NCBI GenBank assembly: GCA_965278945.1
Contig: OZ257128.1
Location: 62,001-126,000, forward strand
Reading direction: 5' to 3'
Origin: UBA10649 sp965278945
GTDB lineage: Bacteria > Actinomycetota > Actinomycetes > S36-B12
Length of the DNA: 64,000 nt
A program made the position numbers and the translations under genes. Each line of letters opens with the position of its first letter. Position 1 is the first letter of the stretch. The notes under the pieces were generated by a model. It made no database searches. It was given only the letters and a program-made list of their open reading frames with translations, and had not been told where the DNA came from. Shown here one piece after another: positions 6,216 to 13,651 of the stretch.

Positions 6216-7855
6216 CGACGTTCGCGCGCAGGCTGTGGGCGTCACCGCCAGGCTGGACGGCGCGGGCCGACGTGATCGTCGTCGGCTCGGGTGTCGCGGG
6301 TCTCACCGCCGCACTGCGCGCGCGAGCCATCGGCCGCACGGTGCTCCTCGTCACGAAGGCGCAGGTCAACGAGGGCTCGACCCGATGGGCGCAGGGAGGG
6401 ATCGCTGCCGCGCTCGCGGATGACGATTCACCCGAGGAGCACCTGCACGACACACTCGTCGCCGGCGTCGGGCTATGCGATGAGGAGGCCGTTCGCATCC
6501 TCGTCACCGAGGGCCCGTCGGCTGTTCGCGAGCTCATCTCGACGGGCGCCCGGTTCGATCGCGACGCGAGTGGCGCGATCGCACTCGGCCGCGAGGGCGG
6601 CCACCATCGCGACCGAATCGCCCACGCGGGCGGCGATGCAACCGGCGCCGAGATCTCGCGGGCCTTGGTCGCTGCCGTACGCGAGGACCCGAGCATCGAG
6701 GTGGTCGAGAACGCACTAGCGATCGACCTGCTGCGCGATGATCACGGCGCCGCGCAGGGCGTCACCTTGCACGTGATGGGATCCGGGCAGCGCGACGGCG
6801 TCGGAGCCGCGCTCGCGCCGACCGTCATCCTTGCGACCGGGGGCTTCGGCCAGGTCTTCGGGCAGACGACAAACCCGTACGTCTCCACCGGCGATGGTGT
6901 CGCTCTCGCGCTGCGGGCAGGCGCCGATATCGCCGACCTGGAGTTCGTTCAGTTCCACCCGACGGTGATGTGGCTGGGTCCACTGGCCCAGGGCCAGCAG
7001 CCACTCGTGTCGGAGGCGGTGCGAGGCGAGGGAGCCGTGCTGCTCGACTCCGACGGTCGACGATTCATGCTCGACGAGCACGAGCTTGCCGACCTTGCGC
7101 CGCGCGACGTGGTCGCCAAGGCGATCATGCGGCGAATGCGGGAGGAGGGCAGCCCGCATGTCTGGCTCGATGGCCGGATGCTCGGCGCGGACACGTGGCT
7201 GCAGCGGTTCCCGACGATCTTGGAGTCCTGCCGCGCGCGCGGCATCGATCCCGTGACCGACCTCATCCCCGTCGCGCCCGCGCAGCACTACGTCTCCGGT
7301 GGCGTCAGGACCGACCTGTGGGGGAGAGCGTCGATCCCAGGCCTCTACGCGTGCGGTGAGGTCGCCTGTACCGGAGTGCATGGCGCAAACCGGCTCGCGT
7401 CGAACTCCCTGCTCGAAGGCCTGGTCTTCGCGCGCCGGATCATCTCGGCCATGCGCGACGACGTTGTCGAAGTTCGCGATCCCCTGCCGCTGCCGGCTAA
7501 TGGCGGACTTCTCCCGCACCGGGTGCGTCGAGGCATGCAGCAGGTGATGGAGATCGACGCCGGCGTCCTGCGCAGTGCAGACTCGCTCGAGCACGCGACG
7601 AAGGAACTCGCCGAGTTCGGCGCGTCCACCGATGCGCAGCCATCGACGGAGGACTGGGAGACCACGAACCTGCATCAGATCTCGACGGTTCTCGTGCGTC
7701 AGGCACTGATTCGCCAGGAGACGCGCGGGTCGCACTGGCGCGAGGACTTCCCGGACCGCGATGACTCGGCATGGCGGGTGCGCCTCATCAGCAGCGTTGA
7801 TGCTGATGGCGAGCTGGTCACGCGCCAGGAAGCCGTGACGGGGGCGACGACATGA
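6212..7855 (+). CDS. nadB: L-aspartate oxidase
   Basis: FAD enzyme oxidising L-aspartate to iminoaspartate, the first step of de novo NAD synthesis. ATG 6212 gives 547 residues and overlaps the panC stop. Features are the FAD-binding VVGSGVAGLTAALRAR, STRWAQGGIAAAL, GREGGHHRDRIAHAGGDATG, ATGGFGQVFGQTTNP, LEFVQFHPT and QHYVSGGVRTD. The usual partner nadA (quinolinate synthase) is not adjacent, unlike the common nadA-nadB-nadC order; it must be elsewhere if the pathway is complete. Overlaps nadC by 4 bases. Confidence 0.96.
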   Translation: MTTFARRLWASPPGWTARADVIVVGSGVAGLTAALRARAIGRTVLLVTKAQVNEGSTRWAQGGIAAALADDDSPEEHLHDTLVAGVGLCDEEAVRILVTEGPSAVRELISTGARFDRDASGAIALGREGGHHRDRIAHAGGDATGAEISRALVAAVREDPSIEVVENALAIDLLRDDHGAAQGVTLHVMGSGQRDGVGAALAPTVILATGGFGQVFGQTTNPYVSTGDGVALALRAGADIADLEFVQFHPTVMWLGPLAQGQQPLVSEAVRGEGAVLLDSDGRRFMLDEHELADLAPRDVVAKAIMRRMREEGSPHVWLDGRMLGADTWLQRFPTILESCRARGIDPVTDLIPVAPAQHYVSGGVRTDLWGRASIPGLYACGEVACTGVHGANRLASNSLLEGLVFARRIISAMRDDVVEVRDPLPLPANGGLLPHRVRRGMQQVMEIDAGVLRSADSLEHATKELAEFGASTDAQPSTEDWETTNLHQISTVLVRQALIRQETRGSHWREDFPDRDDSAWRVRLISSVDADGELVTRQEAVTGATT

Positions 7856-8757
7856 CAGCCAGCGACTCGACGCGAATCTCCGATGTCGTCAGGCTCCGAC
7901 TGACCGACGCCGGTCTTGATCCGGCCGACGTCGAGCGACTCATCGCGGTAGCCGTCGACGAGGATCTCGACGGTGGCGTCGACGTGACCACCGTCGCAAC
8001 GGTTCCGATCGGCCAGCGGTCGACGCTCGACCTCGTCGCGCGAGCACCGGGAATCGCGGCCGGCGTACCCGTCGCAGCCGCCGTGTTCGACTACGTTTGC
8101 GGCTCGGATGCGAGAGTTCGACTCCTGATCAGCGACGGCGTTCCCGTAGTGGCAGGAGATGTGCTGCTGTCGGTGACCGGGGCGACACATCCGCTCCTGC
8201 AGGCAGAGCGACCGGCGCTCAACCTGCTCGGCCATCTCAGCGGAATCGCCACGCTGACTCGCGCGTGGGTTGACGCCGTCGCCGGAACATCGGCCGCGAT
8301 TCGCGATACCCGCAAGACGACCCCGGGCATGCGCCGGCTCGAGAAGTACGCGGTCCGATGCGGGGGAGGCGTGAACCATCGCATGTCGCTGTCCGACGCG
8401 GCCCTGGTCAAGGACAACCACGTGGTCGCCGCGGGCGGCGTCGCGGAGGCCTTCGCCGCGGTCCGGGAGCGCTTCCCAGGCATACCCGTCGAGGTCGAGG
8501 TGGACTCGCTCGAGCAGTTGGACGACGTCCTCGCCGCCGGTGCCGACCTCGTTCTGCTCGATAACTTCTCGATCGCGGATATGTCCGAGGCCGTTCGGCG
8601 AAACGCGGGCCGCGCGCTGCTCGAGGCATCGGGCGGACTCTCGCTCCCGGTTGCCGCCGCCGTTGCGCTGACCGGGGTCGACTACCTTGCGATCGGAGCC
8701 CTCACCCATTCCGCACCCGTGCTCGACATCGGTGCAGACCTTCGCCAGGAGGCCTAG
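7852..8757 (+). CDS. nadC: Nicotinate-nucleotide pyrophosphorylase (carboxylating)
   Basis: Converts quinolinate and PRPP to nicotinate mononucleotide. 301 residues, with EDLDGGVDVTT, the signature run RDTRKTTPGMRRLEKYAV followed by CGGGVNHRMSLSDAALVKDNH, and VLLDNFS. ATG 7852 overlaps nadB (ATGA) and the stop directly abuts the coaX start at 8758. Length and motifs are normal. Confidence 0.97.
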   Translation: MTASDSTRISDVVRLRLTDAGLDPADVERLIAVAVDEDLDGGVDVTTVATVPIGQRSTLDLVARAPGIAAGVPVAAAVFDYVCGSDARVRLLISDGVPVVAGDVLLSVTGATHPLLQAERPALNLLGHLSGIATLTRAWVDAVAGTSAAIRDTRKTTPGMRRLEKYAVRCGGGVNHRMSLSDAALVKDNHVVAAGGVAEAFAAVRERFPGIPVEVEVDSLEQLDDVLAAGADLVLLDNFSIADMSEAVRRNAGRALLEASGGLSLPVAAAVALTGVDYLAIGALTHSAPVLDIGADLRQEA

Positions 8758-9522
8758 ATGCTTCTCGCAATCGACGTCGGCAACACGAACACCGTGCTGG
8801 GGCTGTTCGGCGGCGAGTCGCTGGAGTCCTCATGGCGCATCAAGACCGACGCCCAGTCGACCGCGGACGAGATGGCCCTGACCTTTCGCGGACTGCTCGC
8901 GGACCAGCCGGCAATCGACGGCATCGCACTGTGCAGCACGGTGCCTTCGGTGCTCAGGGAGATGCGTCTGATGCTCAGCCGCTACTACCGCGACGTGCCC
9001 ACCGTCATCGTCGAGCCCGGCACCAAGACGGGAGTTCCCGTGCTCACCGACAACCCGAAGGAAGTCGGTGCCGATCGCATCGTCAACACGATTGCCGCGC
9101 ACCATCAGTTCGGCGGCCCCTGCATCGTCGTCGACTTCGGGACCTCGACGAACTTCGATGTCGTGTCGGCGAAGGGCGAGTTCCTCGGCGGCGCCCTGGC
9201 CCCCGGGATCGAGATCTCACTCGATGCCCTCGCCTCGCGCGCTGCGCAGTTGCGCAAGGTCGAGCTCGTCCGTCCACGGTCGGCAATCGGCAAGAACACC
9301 GTGGAGGCGCTGCAGTCCGGAGCGCTCTACGGATTTGCCGGGCAGGTCGACGGGCTCGTCGACCGCATCACGGCCGAACTCGGGGAGGTGACCGCGGTGG
9401 TTGCGACCGGTGGCCTGGCACCGATCGTCCTTCCCGAGTCGCGTCGCATCACCCATCACGAGCCCGACCTGACGCTCCGTGGCCTGCGGCTCGTGTTCGA
9501 CAAGAACGTCGACGCCGCCTAG
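8758..9522 (+). CDS. coaX: Type III pantothenate kinase
   Basis: Phosphorylates pantothenate, the first step from pantothenate to CoA, which fits its place after panC. 254 residues of the ASKHA fold with DVGNTNTVLGLF (phosphate 1 motif), GADRIVNTIAAH, DFGTSTNFDVV (phosphate 2, usually DFGTATT) and GALAPGIEIS. It starts immediately after the nadC stop, so it is the last gene of this operon and converges on the HAD gene with a 7-base gap. Confidence 0.95.
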   Translation: MLLAIDVGNTNTVLGLFGGESLESSWRIKTDAQSTADEMALTFRGLLADQPAIDGIALCSTVPSVLREMRLMLSRYYRDVPTVIVEPGTKTGVPVLTDNPKEVGADRIVNTIAAHHQFGGPCIVVDFGTSTNFDVVSAKGEFLGGALAPGIEISLDALASRAAQLRKVELVRPRSAIGKNTVEALQSGALYGFAGQVDGLVDRITAELGEVTAVVATGGLAPIVLPESRRITHHEPDLTLRGLRLVFDKNVDAA

Positions 9523-9529
9523 AGGGAGT

Positions 9530-10222
9530 TCATTCCCCCAGGACGAGGGCGGTAACGGCGTCGAGGCCATGCACGCGGCCCTCGGTACGGGGCAGGATCA
9601 GCGTGCGGATTCCGAGACTGGCGCCGCCGCCATCGTCATTGGCGTTGTCGCCGACCATGAGCACGGCCGATGCCGGCAGTCCGAGCGCATCGAGAGCGGC
9701 CTGGAAGATGCGGGGATCGGGCTTCACGAATCCCACCTCGAAGGACAGCACCATCGCATCGACCCACGAGGTCAGGTCCTCGCGATCAAGGACCGGGCGA
9801 ATGCGCACTCCCGCATTCGAGAGCAGGCAGACCCGAATCCCGGCCTCGCGCAGCCGTCGCAACGTGGGGAGCGTGTCCTCATACGCATGCCACGTGTCGA
9901 GCATGACGTCGTACAGGGCAACAGCCAGCGAGCGGTCCACACTGGGGCCGGTATCGATCAGCTCATGGAACACGCGCGAGTGATTCTCGAACGACAGGTC
10001 ACGCGTGCTCTGCGGGTCGAGGATCCGCGCACCCTCCCAGATGCGGTCGAGGAAGGCGACGAGATCGGCTCGCTCCGTGTCCGAAAGCGGGTGGGGAGCG
10101 ACGGCCAGGGCTGCATCGAGCCAGTGATCGGCATCGCCTTGATCTAGGAGCGTCGCGTGGATATCGAAGATCACGCCCTCGATCGGACCCGGCTTCGGCC
10201 AGCTGTCGTGCGCGTTGCTCAT
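9530..10222 (-). CDS. HAD-superfamily hydrolase with an altered motif I
   Basis: 230 residues of a class-I HAD fold: motif I FDIHATLLD near residue 19, motif II LLSNAG near 135, lysine loop FVKPDPRIFQAAL near 165, and motif IV MVGDNANDDGGGA near 192. The nucleophile Asp is present, but the second Asp of DxD, normally the general acid/base, is His here (DIH). Substrate unknown. ATG 10222 is preceded at 6 bases by TAGGCT on the minus strand, a leaderless promoter divergent from lysS. Confidence 0.85.
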   Translation of the reverse strand: MSNAHDSWPKPGPIEGVIFDIHATLLDQGDADHWLDAALAVAPHPLSDTERADLVAFLDRIWEGARILDPQSTRDLSFENHSRVFHELIDTGPSVDRSLAVALYDVMLDTWHAYEDTLPTLRRLREAGIRVCLLSNAGVRIRPVLDREDLTSWVDAMVLSFEVGFVKPDPRIFQAALDALGLPASAVLMVGDNANDDGGGASLGIRTLILPRTEGRVHGLDAVTALVLGE

Positions 10223-10228
10223 GTCGGG

Positions 10229-10252
10229 AGCCTACGAGGCATCGAATAGCCT
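10229..10252. promoter_or_regulatory. Divergent leaderless promoters of the HAD gene and lysS
   Basis: Minus strand: TAGGCT (complement of 10229-10234), 6 bases before ATG 10222. Plus strand: TAGCCT (10247-10252), 7 bases before GTG 10260. No Shine-Dalgarno is visible for either gene. The pair decides the choice of GTG 10260 as the lysS start. Confidence 0.65.
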
Positions 10253-10259
10253 TGCCGAC

Positions 10260-11771
10260 GTGACAATCGATCCAGCGTCGGCTGCAGAGGACGACCTTCC
10301 CGAGCAGATGCGCATCCGCCGCGAGAAGCGCGAGGCCCTCGCGCTCCGCGGTATGGAGCCATACGCGATCGGACTGCCCATCACGTCGACGATCGCTGCG
10401 GTCCGTGACGCCTACCCCGATCTTCCCGTCGATACGGCGACTGGAGACCGAGTCGGGATCGCCGGACGCGTGATCTTCGCGCGCAACACCGGAAAGCTCT
10501 GCTTCGCGACGCTGCGTGCCGGGGACGGCACCGAGATACAGGCGATGCTCTCGTTGTCGAACGTCGGGGAGGACCAGCTGGCCGCGTGGAAGGAGCTCGT
10601 CGACCTCGGCGACCACGTGTTCGTCGAGGGCGAGGTCATCACCTCCAAGCGTGGCGAGCTCTCAGTCCTGGCCGACAACTGGCGAATGGCCGCGAAGGCC
10701 CTGCGCCCCCTGCCCGTTGCCCATAAGCCGTTGAACGAGGAGACCAGGGTCAGGCAGCGTTATGTCGACCTGATCGTCCGGCCCGAGGCGCAGCGGATGG
10801 CGCGCATGCGCGTCGCGGCGGTGGGCTCGATCCGCGAAGGCCTCACGCGACGCGGCTACCTGGAGATCGAGACGCCGATGCTGCAGACGCAGCATGGCGG
10901 CGCGACGGCGCGGCCGTTCGTGACGCACGCCAACGCCTTCGACATGGAGGTGTTCCTGCGGATCGCCCCCGAACTCTTCTTGAAGAGAGCCGTCGTGGGT
11001 GGGCTGGAGCGCGTCTTCGAGATCAACAGGAACTTCCGCAACGAGGGAGCGGACTCCACGCATTCACCCGAGTTCACCATGCTCGAGTTCTACGAGGCAT
11101 ACGCGGACTACCAGGTGATGGCAACAATCACGCGCGAGCTGATCCAGGAAGCTGCGGTCGCCGCGTGCGGCTCGATGGTCGTGACACATGCGGACGGCTC
11201 GGTCCACGATCTCGGGGGAGTGTGGCCGCAGGTCGACCTGTACGAGTCATTGTCGGTGGCTGTTGGCGAGACCGTCTCTCCGCAGACGTCGATGGAGCGC
11301 CTCAGCGAACTATGCGCGGCCGCGGGAGTGGAGGTCGCACCGACCTGGGTTGCGGGCAAGCTCGTCGAGGAGTTGTTCGAGCACTACGTCATCTCCGGGT
11401 TCACCGGTCCGACGTTCGTCATGGACTACCCGGTCGACACATCGCCACTCGTCCGCGGGCACCGCACGAAGCCCGGTGTCGTCGAGAAGTGGGATCTGTA
11501 CATCGACGGCTTCGAGTCGGGCACCGGGTACTCCGAGCTCGTCGACCCCGTGGTCCAGCGCGAGCGGCTCGTGCAGCAGGCGAGCCTCGCAGATCGCGGT
11601 GACGATGAGGCCATGCGGTTGGACGAGGACTTCCTTCGCGCCATGGAGTTCGGCATGCCCCCGATGGGTGGTGTCGGGGTCGGAATCGACCGACTGCTCA
11701 TGCTGCTTACCGGACAGGGGATCAGGGAGACCATCTTGTTCCCGCTCGTGAAGCCGGAGCGGGGCCAGTGA
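10260..11771 (+). CDS. lysS: Lysyl-tRNA synthetase, class II
   Basis: Charges tRNA-Lys. GTG 10260 gives 503 residues; upstream in-frame starts at 10215 and 10221 would overlap the divergent HAD promoter. An N-terminal OB-fold anticodon domain (VGIAGRVIFARNTGKLCFATLRAGDG) precedes the class II core with LEIETPMLQTQHGGATARPF (motif 1 region), FEINRNFRNEG (motif 2), TMLEFYEAYADY and GVGIDRLLMLLTG (motif 3). It overlaps the argA start by 4 bases. Confidence 0.96.
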   Translation: MTIDPASAAEDDLPEQMRIRREKREALALRGMEPYAIGLPITSTIAAVRDAYPDLPVDTATGDRVGIAGRVIFARNTGKLCFATLRAGDGTEIQAMLSLSNVGEDQLAAWKELVDLGDHVFVEGEVITSKRGELSVLADNWRMAAKALRPLPVAHKPLNEETRVRQRYVDLIVRPEAQRMARMRVAAVGSIREGLTRRGYLEIETPMLQTQHGGATARPFVTHANAFDMEVFLRIAPELFLKRAVVGGLERVFEINRNFRNEGADSTHSPEFTMLEFYEAYADYQVMATITRELIQEAAVAACGSMVVTHADGSVHDLGGVWPQVDLYESLSVAVGETVSPQTSMERLSELCAAAGVEVAPTWVAGKLVEELFEHYVISGFTGPTFVMDYPVDTSPLVRGHRTKPGVVEKWDLYIDGFESGTGYSELVDPVVQRERLVQQASLADRGDDEAMRLDEDFLRAMEFGMPPMGGVGVGIDRLLMLLTGQGIRETILFPLVKPERGQ

Positions 11772-12280
11772 GCGACGCCAGCGAGAGCATCGTGGTCCGA
11801 CCGGCACGCACGACCGACGTGCGGGCCATCCGCTCGTTCATCGACCAGTACTCATCGGATGGTCGCCTGCTGTCCAAGGCCACGGTCACGATCTTCGAGG
11901 ATGTACCCGAATTCCTCGTGGCGGAGATCGATGGCGAGGTCGTCGGGTGCGGAGCCATCCACGTGATGTGGGAAGACCTGGCGGAGGTACGCACGCTCGC
12001 CGTCGACCCGAAGCTTGTCGGCAGGGGAATCGGCTCGATCCTGCTGACCGCGTTGATGGAGCGAGCGCGCGACCTGGGAGTGAAGAAGGTGTTCTGCCTG
12101 ACCTTCATGGTGCGCTTCTTCGCGACGCATGGCTTCGTCGAGATCGACGACGCGCCAATCGACCCCGCGATCTACGCGCAGCTCCTGCAGTCGTACGACG
12201 AGGGCGTCGCTGAGTTCCTCGGCCTGGAGAGGGTGAAGCCGAACACCCTGGGCAACCACCGGATGCTGGCAACGCTGTGA
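11768..12280 (+). CDS. argA: GNAT amino-acid N-acetyltransferase, Rv2747-type N-acetylglutamate synthase
   Basis: 170-residue single-domain GNAT enzyme, the short actinobacterial form of ArgA that makes N-acetylglutamate for arginine synthesis. Seen: VRPARTTDV, VAEIDGEVVGCGAIHVMW, EVRTLAVDPKLVGRGIGSILL (acetyl-CoA loop), FFATHGFVEI and the conserved C-terminus VKPNTLGNHRMLATL, which closely resembles the mycobacterial protein as I remember it. GTG 11768 overlaps the lysS stop. Substrate assignment rests on family resemblance. Confidence 0.85.
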   Translation: MSDASESIVVRPARTTDVRAIRSFIDQYSSDGRLLSKATVTIFEDVPEFLVAEIDGEVVGCGAIHVMWEDLAEVRTLAVDPKLVGRGIGSILLTALMERARDLGVKKVFCLTFMVRFFATHGFVEIDDAPIDPAIYAQLLQSYDEGVAEFLGLERVKPNTLGNHRMLATL

Positions 12281-13041
12281 GGCACCGCGGAATCGGCATC
12301 GCGTCCGCGCTTCTCGCGGGTTTGGCCGTCTGCCTTGCCCCTGCTGCCGTCAGCGTTCCCACCGCAGATCCTGCGCCGCTCGCCGGAAAGCTCATCGTCG
12401 TCGACCCGGGCCACCAACTCGGCAACTCCAATCCGCGGTTCGCCAAGCAGATGGCACAGACGAAGTTCAACGGGACGATGGTCAAGGGCTGCAACACGAC
12501 CGGAACGGCGACGAACTCCGGACTGCCCGAGTCGACATTCACGTGGAAGGTCGCGCAGCGCCTCAAGTCGCTCCTGGAGAAGGCTGGCGCCAAGGTCGTG
12601 CTCACGCGCACGACGAACTCGTACAACGACTGGGGGCCGTGCGTGTGGGACCGCGCCGGTCTGGCTAACAGGCTTAATGCAGACGCGATGATCTCGATCC
12701 ACGCCGACGGGGCAGCATCGAGCAGCAAGGGCTTCTTCGCGATGGCGCCAACACGGATCAAGGGCTGGACCGACGACGTGGTCAAGGTCGATCGACGTCT
12801 TGCCCACGCGATGATCGCCGGGATGAAGCAGGCCGGCGCCGTGCCGTCGAACTACATTCGCGATCAGCTCCTGCTCACGTCGAACACGACGTCGTTGAAC
12901 TTCAGCAATGTGCCGACGACGACCATCGAGGTCGGCAACATGCGCAACGCCTCGGATGCGCGACGTATGACATCAGCGCGCGGCCAGCAGCAGTACGCGG
13001 ACTGGTTGTTCGCGGGGATAGAGCGGTTCTTCGACAGGTAG
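12277..13041 (+). CDS. Secreted N-acetylmuramoyl-L-alanine amidase (Amidase_3)
   Basis: Zinc amidase cleaving the MurNAc-L-Ala bond of peptidoglycan outside the membrane. 254 residues: a signal peptide in residues 1-30, then VVDPGHQ (zinc His), LPESTF (zinc Glu), ISIHADG (zinc His) and TTIEVGN (catalytic Glu). There is no separate wall-binding domain. GTG 12277 overlaps argA by 4 bases; the stop is 3 bases from the convergent marR stop. Confidence 0.9.
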   Translation: MRHRGIGIASALLAGLAVCLAPAAVSVPTADPAPLAGKLIVVDPGHQLGNSNPRFAKQMAQTKFNGTMVKGCNTTGTATNSGLPESTFTWKVAQRLKSLLEKAGAKVVLTRTTNSYNDWGPCVWDRAGLANRLNADAMISIHADGAASSSKGFFAMAPTRIKGWTDDVVKVDRRLAHAMIAGMKQAGAVPSNYIRDQLLLTSNTTSLNFSNVPTTTIEVGNMRNASDARRMTSARGQQQYADWLFAGIERFFDR

Positions 13042-13044
13042 CGG

Positions 13045-13548
13045 TCAGTCGCCGAACGACTGGACGAGCACTCTCAGCAGATCGGCGAGCTCGTCGCGCT
13101 CACGTTCGCCGAGCACTGCGAGAATCGCGTGCTCGCGGGACAGCAGGTCGCTCATCGTGTCGTCGACCACGGCCCGTCCGGAGTCGGTGAGGACGACTCG
13201 CACCCCGCGGCGGTCGGACGGGTCGGGCTCTCGGCGCACGTGGCCGCCGGTCTCGAGCCGGTCGATTCGATTGGTCATCGTCCCGCTTGTCACGAGTGTC
13301 TCGGCCGCGAGCTGGCCAGGCGACAGCGAGTACGGCGAGCCGGCTCGGCGCAGCGCCGCGAGCACGTCGAACTCCCATGTCTCAAGCTGGTGCTTGGCGA
13401 AGGCCTGACGGCGGGCCAGGTCCAGGTGGCGCGCCAGCCGGGTCACGCGCGACAGCACCTGCAAGGGCGCAACATCGAGATCGGGTCGTTCGCGCTGCCA
13501 GGCGAGGGCAATGCGATCCACCTCGTCGAGTGGCGTCGCGTCGGTCAT
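13045..13548 (-). CDS. MarR-family transcriptional regulator
   Basis: 167 residues from ATG 13548, with a winged helix in the middle (LSPGQLAAETLVTSGTMTNRIDRLETGGHVRREPDPSDRR) and long flanking dimerisation helices. Divergent from the mmpL exporter gene, with a 19-bp perfect palindrome between them, so it probably represses mmpL and itself, with relief by an unknown ligand. TACGAT lies 6 bases before the ATG on the minus strand, giving a leaderless transcript. Confidence 0.9.
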   Translation of the reverse strand: MTDATPLDEVDRIALAWQRERPDLDVAPLQVLSRVTRLARHLDLARRQAFAKHQLETWEFDVLAALRRAGSPYSLSPGQLAAETLVTSGTMTNRIDRLETGGHVRREPDPSDRRGVRVVLTDSGRAVVDDTMSDLLSREHAILAVLGERERDELADLLRVLVQSFGD

Positions 13549-13554
13549 CGCGCC

Positions 13555-13578
13555 ATCGTACGTCAAGAATCTTGACGT
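13555..13578. promoter_or_regulatory. MarR operator and marR -10
   Basis: ACGTCAAGA-A-TCTTGACGT at 13560-13578 is a perfect 9+1+9 palindrome, a typical size for MarR dimers. It abuts the marR -10 (TACGAT, complement of 13555-13560). TTGACG at 13572-13577 inside it could be the mmpL -35. Occupancy would block both directions. Confidence 0.75.
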
Positions 13579-13651
13579 CGAGAATGCTTGGTCCAAAGAA
13601 ACTTCGCGGCGGAACTTGTCGATCCGGAGTAACAACGACAGCATTCAGCAC

